Below, piece by piece: positions 6,346 through 9,287 of a stretch of 9,287 nucleotides of DNA. Positions within the stretch are counted from its first letter, which is position 1. Every line of letters starts with the position of its first letter. This DNA is from CAYQSU01 sp964420325 (GTDB taxonomy: Bacteria > Pseudomonadota > Alphaproteobacteria > Rhodospirillales > Defluviicoccaceae). The DNA lies in NCBI GenBank assembly GCA_964420325.1, contig CAYQSU010000088.1, positions 1-9,287 of the forward strand, read 5' to 3'. The notes beneath the pieces were generated by a model. That model did not search any database and had not been told where the DNA came from. It saw only the letters and a program-made list of their open reading frames with translations. The translations under genes and the position numbers were made by a program.

Positions 6346-7335
6346 ATGATCGATCCCTTTGGTCGCCGGATCACCTACGTCCGGGTCTCGGTCACGGACC
6401 GGTGTGACTTCCGCTGCGTCTACTGCATGACCGAGGAGATGGAGTTCCTACCGAAGGCACAGGTCCTCACCCTGGAGGAGCTTGACCGTCTGTGCACCGC
6501 GTTCATCCGCCGCGGCGTGCGCAAGCTTCGTATCACCGGCGGCGAGCCGCTGGTCAGACGCAACATCATGCACCTGCTCCGGGCGCTGAGCCGGCACCTC
6601 GGAAGCGGCGCGCTGGAGGAGCTGACGCTCACCACCAACGGCAGCCAGCTCGCGCGCTGCGCCCGCGAGCTCGTCGACTGCGGAGTCGAGCGCATCAACG
6701 TCTCGGTCGACACTCTGGACGCGCGGAAGTTCGCGGAAATCACCCGGCGCGGCCGACTGGAGCAGGTGATGGAAGGGTTGGCGGCGGCGAAGGCCGCCGG
6801 CCTCAGGATCAAGATCAACACGGTCGCGTTGCGCGGGATCAACGAGGACGAGTTCGACGACCTTGTCGTCTGGTGCGGATGCGAGGGCTTCGACCTCTGC
6901 CTGATCGAAACCATGCCGCTCGGCGACATCGACGGCGACCGCACCGACCAGTACCTGCCGCTCAGCACCGTCCGCAAGCGGCTGGAGCGGCGCTGGACCT
7001 TGGTCGACTCGACGTACCGGACGGGCGGCCCGGCGCGGTACGCCGAGATCGTCGAGACGGGTCGACGGATCGGTTTCATCACGCCGCTCACCCACAACTT
7101 CTGCGAGACCTGCAACCGCGTGCGCGTCACCTGCACCGGCACCCTGTTCATGTGCCTCGGCCAGGAGGACGCGGCCGATCTGCGCACGCCGCTGCGTGCC
7201 AGCGAGTCCGATATCCCGCTGCTCGCCGCGATCGATGCGGCCATCGCACGCAAGCCGAAGGGCCACGACTTCGTCATCGATCGCCAGCACACGCGGCCGA
7301 CCCTGGCGCGTCACATGAATGCCACCGGCGGCTAG
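6346..7335 (+). CDS. moaA: GTP 3',8-cyclase MoaA (radical SAM, first step of molybdopterin synthesis)
   Basis: This 329-residue radical SAM enzyme, with MoaC, converts GTP to cyclic pyranopterin. The N-terminal cluster cysteines are C20, C24 and C27 (CDFRCVYC). The SAM-binding GGEP is at 65-68. The second, substrate-binding cluster is at C253, C256 and C270 (CETCNRV...FMC). The protein ends in Gly-Gly (328-329), the conserved MoaA tail. The ATG at 6346 is used because the family begins MxDPFGRxIxYxRVSVTDRC and GGGAG lies just upstream; an in-frame ATG at 6319 has no ribosome site. A GGCGGC-TAG-GCCGCC palindrome surrounds the stop (7327-7341). The regulator gene follows after 66 bases, so co-transcription is possible. 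Confidence 0.98.
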   Translation: MIDPFGRRITYVRVSVTDRCDFRCVYCMTEEMEFLPKAQVLTLEELDRLCTAFIRRGVRKLRITGGEPLVRRNIMHLLRALSRHLGSGALEELTLTTNGSQLARCARELVDCGVERINVSVDTLDARKFAEITRRGRLEQVMEGLAAAKAAGLRIKINTVALRGINEDEFDDLVVWCGCEGFDLCLIETMPLGDIDGDRTDQYLPLSTVRKRLERRWTLVDSTYRTGGPARYAEIVETGRRIGFITPLTHNFCETCNRVRVTCTGTLFMCLGQEDAADLRTPLRASESDIPLLAAIDAAIARKPKGHDFVIDRQHTRPTLARHMNATGG

Positions 7336-7401
7336 GCCGCCTCCGGACCACCCATTCGAGAGCAAAGGTGGTATGCTCCGCCTTATCGGGGAGGGTTGGC
7401 C

Positions 7402-8292
7402 GTGGCCGAGATGATGAACACGCGGGAGGTTGCCCAGTACCTCCACATCAGGGAGCGCAAGGTCTATGACCTCGTCCGTCAGGGGCGCATCCCGAGCACG
7501 CGCGTTACCGGCAAGTGGCTGTTTCCCAAGGAGCTGATCGACCGCTGGGTGATCGACAGCGCCGCCGTCGGCGAAGCCGCGGTGCGTTCCGAGCGACCTC
7601 CTCCTCCGACCGTCGCCGGCAGCCACGATCCATTGCTCGAATGGGCGTTGCGCGAAGCAGACTGTCGTCTCGCGCTCCTGGCCGGCGGTAGCCTCGACGG
7701 CCTGCAGCGGCTGGCAGCCGGCGAAGCGATGGTCTGCGGCTGCCACGTCTACGATCCCGACTCCGGCGACTACAACGTGCCGGCGGTGAAGACGGCGTTG
7801 ACGTGGCAGGATGTCGTGGTTCTGGAATGGGGCTGGCGCGAGCAGGGTCTGGTGGTGGCGGTGGGCAACCCGCTCGGGCTCCGCGCAATGCCGGACGTCG
7901 CGGAGCGGAAGGCGCGGGTTGTCCTGCGCCAGGGGGAGGCCGGCAGCCGGCTCCTGTTCGGCCATCTTCTGGCTGCCGCCGGCGTCGCGCTCGACGACCT
8001 CGTCCTGTTGCCCCGGCCGGCCCGGAGCGAGACGGACATCGGACTGGCGGTGCGCGAAGGCAAGGCCGATACCGGCTTGGCGATCGCCGCGGTCGCGCAA
8101 CAGCTCGGCCTCGATTTCCTGCCGCTGCACCGTGAGCGGTTCGACTTGGTGATGCGTCGCCGGGACTACTTCGAGCCGCCGATCCAGCGCTTGTTCGATT
8201 TCGCCCGCTCGCCGGCCTTCGTGACGCGGGCGGCGGAGATGGGTGGATACGATGTTCACGGTCTCGGCCGGGTGCACTATAACGCCCCTTGA
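7402..8292 (+). CDS. One-component regulator: excisionase-type HTH plus molybdate-binding-like (PBP) domain
   Basis: This 296-residue protein has at residues 5-52 a DNA-binding domain of the excisionase/MerR-like kind (MNTREVAQYLHIRERKVYDL...GRIPSTRVTGKWLFPKELID). Residues about 72-290 resemble the periplasmic-binding-protein fold without a signal peptide (the family described as molybdate-binding protein/domain, COG1910/PBP_like, from memory). The protein should therefore sit in the cytoplasm and change DNA binding when it binds molybdate, tungstate or a related ligand. GTG at 7402 is chosen because GGGGAGG (7388-7394) lies 7 bases ahead; TTG 7396 is too close and ATG 7411 too far. It lies between moaA and a molbindin gene, which fits a role in Mo/W homeostasis. 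Confidence 0.92.
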   Translation: MAEMMNTREVAQYLHIRERKVYDLVRQGRIPSTRVTGKWLFPKELIDRWVIDSAAVGEAAVRSERPPPPTVAGSHDPLLEWALREADCRLALLAGGSLDGLQRLAAGEAMVCGCHVYDPDSGDYNVPAVKTALTWQDVVVLEWGWREQGLVVAVGNPLGLRAMPDVAERKARVVLRQGEAGSRLLFGHLLAAAGVALDDLVLLPRPARSETDIGLAVREGKADTGLAIAAVAQQLGLDFLPLHRERFDLVMRRRDYFEPPIQRLFDFARSPAFVTRAAEMGGYDVHGLGRVHYNAP

Positions 8293-8331
8293 AGCGTGGT
8301 GCGACGAACGAGGAGCAAGGAGCAGAACGAC

Positions 8332-8538
8332 GTGAAGATCAGCGCGCGCAATACCTTCAAGGGCAAGGTCGTCGAGGTCAAGAAGGGGGCTGTCGCCGCC
8401 CAGGTGCGAGTGGACATCGGCGGCGGCAACGTGGTGACGTCGATGATCACCGCCGATGCGGTCGACGATCTCGGAATCGCGGTCGGCTCCGTGGTGACCG
8501 TGGTCATCAAGGCGACGGAGGTGATGCTTGCCGTGTAG
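8332..8538 (+). CDS. mop: Molbindin (Mop-type TOBE-domain molybdate/tungstate-binding protein)
   Basis: This 68-residue protein starts MKISARNTFKGKV and continues with VRVDIGGGNVVTSMIT and VTVVIKATEVMLAV, the complete single Mop/TOBE domain at the usual length. Members assemble into rings that hold molybdate or tungstate oxyanions and act as cytoplasmic store or buffer. GTG at 8332 is the start: AAGGAG (8317-8322) lies 9 bases upstream and the family begins exactly here; an in-frame upstream GTG at 8296 would add an unrelated basic leader. It follows the HTH/PBP regulator by 39 bases and is probably in the same operon. It converges on the broken ABC ATPase gene with 5 bases between the stops. 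Confidence 0.94.
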   Translation: MKISARNTFKGKVVEVKKGAVAAQVRVDIGGGNVVTSMITADAVDDLGIAVGSVVTVVIKATEVMLAV

Positions 8539-8548
8539 CCGGCCTACA
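8534..8548. terminator. Short palindrome at the convergent mop / ABC gene ends
   Basis: TGTAG (8534-8538) and CTACA (8544-8548) form a 5-bp stem with a 5-base loop that covers both stop codons. It is symmetric and could serve both strands, but the stem is short and there is no T-run, so terminator activity is doubtful. Confidence 0.25.
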
Positions 8549-8906
8549 AGCCAGGGACGCAGGTCAGCCGGCCCGAGCCCAGTCGCTCGACCGTAGTTGG
8601 GACGCCATACAGCTGACTCAGGGCCGCGCCGGTCAGGACCTCCGCCGGCGGTCCGCTGGCGATGATGCGACCGGCATCGAGCGGGGCAACGGTCGTGCCA
8701 CAGGCCAACGCTTGGTCCGGATCGTGCGTTGACAAGATCATCCCGTAGCCGCGAGCGGCGAGGCGGCGCAGCTCGCGCAGCATCCGCACCTTGTTGCCGA
8801 AGTCCAGACTGGCCGTTGGCTCATCGAGGATCAGCAGCGGTGGCTCCTGCGCAAGCGCGCGGGCGATCAGAACGAGCTGCCGCTCGCCACCGGAAACACG
8901 GGTGAA
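8544..8906 (-). pseudogene. C-terminal half of an ABC transporter ATPase (FecE/BtuD type), 5' half missing
   Basis: About 119 residues remain, beginning at the ABC signature VSGGERQ. They include the Walker B stretch LLILDEPTASLD, the D-loop and the switch histidine (STHD), and end in LYGVPTTVERLGSGRLTCVPGL, as in siderophore/cobalamin-type ATPases (COG1120-like, from memory). Walker A and the Q-loop are absent, so it cannot bind ATP normally. Upstream of the signature the frame runs straight into reverse transcriptase sequence at about 8901-8909. Beside a molbindin and a Mo regulator, the original gene may have served a molybdate/tungstate importer of the MolBC kind; iron-siderophore or cobalamin uptake is the alternative. 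Either the gene was truncated by rearrangement or the assembly is chimeric here. Confidence 0.85.
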
Positions 8907-9143
8907 GTCGGCCTCGTAGACGGCACTCAGCGCCTCGGCCACCGCCCCCTGAACGATCTTGTCCTCCAGGCTCGTCACACCGAGGGGCCGCTGCCCGCCG
9001 TCGGCCTTCGGGATGAATACCCGGCGGACCGGCTGCGGCCGGTAGCGCCCGGTGTGGACGCGCTCGTACAGGTTCTGGAGATTGGCCTCAAGATCCTGCT
9101 CGTACGCCGCCACGGTCATTCCGTCGACTCCCGCGCCCGCGCC
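8904..9143 (-). pseudogene. Internal fragment of a group II intron reverse transcriptase/maturase
   Basis: About 77 residues match the early RT region of group II intron-encoded proteins: GVDGMTV, then YRPQPVRRVFIPKADG and QRPLGVTSLEDKIVQGAVAEAL, ending YEADF. In intact proteins this would continue with a GFSYGFRPGR-like block and later the YADD catalytic motif; none of these is present, and the usual N-terminal region is also missing. The fragment is open in frame into the ABC ATPase remnant on one side and into a short-repeat array on the other, so the apparent start of the frame (TTG at 9188) is made of repeat sequence and is not a real start. It is a relic with no expected activity. I see no domain V hairpin or intron boundaries around it. 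Confidence 0.85.
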
Positions 9144-9151
9144 GGCGATCG

Positions 9152-9237
9152 GCGACGAAATGCGACAAAATGCGACATTTTGCGACAAAATGCGACATTT
9201 TGCGACGCTTTCGCGACGAAATGCGACGTTCTGCGAC
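9152..9237. repeat. Phased array of nine GCGAC boxes, with a perfect 20-bp tandem duplication
   Basis: GCGAC begins at 9152, 9162, 9172, 9182, 9192, 9202, 9213, 9223 and 9233: steps of 10 bases with a single step of 11, about one DNA turn each. The spacers alternate mostly between AAAAT and ATTTT. This makes the 20-base unit at 9162-9181 repeat exactly at 9182-9201 and creates overlapping palindromes such as ATTTTG-CGA-CAAAAT (9177-9191). All boxes would face the same side of the helix, as expected for an array of protein-binding sites. It could be the subterminal binding sites of a transposon end, an iteron-like element or a low-complexity expansion; the sequence alone does not decide. Confidence 0.9.
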
Positions 9238-9239
9238 GC

Positions 9240-9279
9240 CCGATTCTGGGCTAGTCCGTTGATCTACAACGAGAATCGG
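9240..9279. repeat. Inverted repeat beside the GCGAC array at the window end
   Basis: CCGATTCT (9240-9247) and AGAATCGG (9272-9279) are exact inverted copies. Within the 24 bases between them CGTTG (9257-9261) pairs with CAACG (9267-9271), directly next to the right arm. This could fold as one stem with a 9-base bulge. It starts 3 bases after the last GCGAC box. It could belong to a mobile-element end or to intron RNA. No gene is seen in 9144-9287. Confidence 0.6.
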
Positions 9280-9287
9280 ACGAAACG

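Noticed and set aside
7327..7341. GGCGGC-TAG-GCCGCC palindrome at the moaA stop as a terminator
   Set aside because: The loop is only the three stop-codon bases and no T-run follows; the palindrome may come from the conserved Gly-Gly codons and GC bias.
6448..8277. 609-codon minus-strand open frame opposite moaA and the regulator gene
   Set aside because: The plus-strand genes have clear motifs; the antisense product shows no domain and typical shadow composition.
9152..9237. Possible CRISPR array
   Set aside because: The units are only 10 bases with no unique spacers of 30 or so bases; it is a phased short-repeat array, not CRISPR.

Overview
The window is high-GC proteobacterial DNA, and the families present point to an alphaproteobacterium (inference). 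It carries a respiratory, molybdenum- or tungsten-dependent formate dehydrogenase locus together with genes for making the molybdenum cofactor and handling its metal. No taxon below class is claimed.

Layout. (1) 1-1805, plus strand: the 3' end of the formate dehydrogenase iron-sulfur (beta) subunit, a small lipoprotein gene, and the cytochrome b (gamma) subunit. (2) 1837-3417, minus strand: a gene for an exported seven-bladed WD40 propeller fused to a class I cytochrome c, followed by a 41-residue single-span membrane protein. (3) 3586-4871, plus strand and divergent from the propeller gene: an ECF sigma factor translationally coupled (ATGA overlap) to a one-span anti-sigma factor. A candidate autoregulatory ECF promoter lies upstream of the sigma gene. 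(4) 4879-6135, minus strand: moeA. It is divergent from (5) 6346-8538, plus strand: moaA, a one-component regulator (excisionase-type HTH plus molybdate-binding-like domain), and a 68-residue molbindin. (6) 8544-9287: the C-terminal half of an ABC transporter ATPase (minus strand) joined in frame to an internal scrap of a group II intron reverse transcriptase. Beyond that lies a helically phased array of nine GCGAC boxes and an inverted repeat at the end of the window.

How it fits together. The dehydrogenase oxidises formate on the periplasmic side and passes electrons through Fe-S clusters and the two-haem cytochrome b to quinone. MoaA starts molybdopterin synthesis, MoeA inserts the metal, molbindin binds the oxyanion, and the HTH/PBP protein probably senses it. 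The broken ABC ATPase is of the siderophore/cobalamin (FecE/BtuD) type; related transporters can carry molybdate or tungstate, so it may be the remains of the uptake system. The sigma/anti-sigma pair and the propeller-cytochrome share an intergenic region and may form a stress- or redox-responsive unit.

The least ordinary parts are the WD40-cytochrome c fusion next to the ECF pair, the duplicated motif in the small lipoprotein, the long stem-loop in front of moaA, and the right end. The right end looks either like a scar of mobile-element activity or like a chimeric assembly end.
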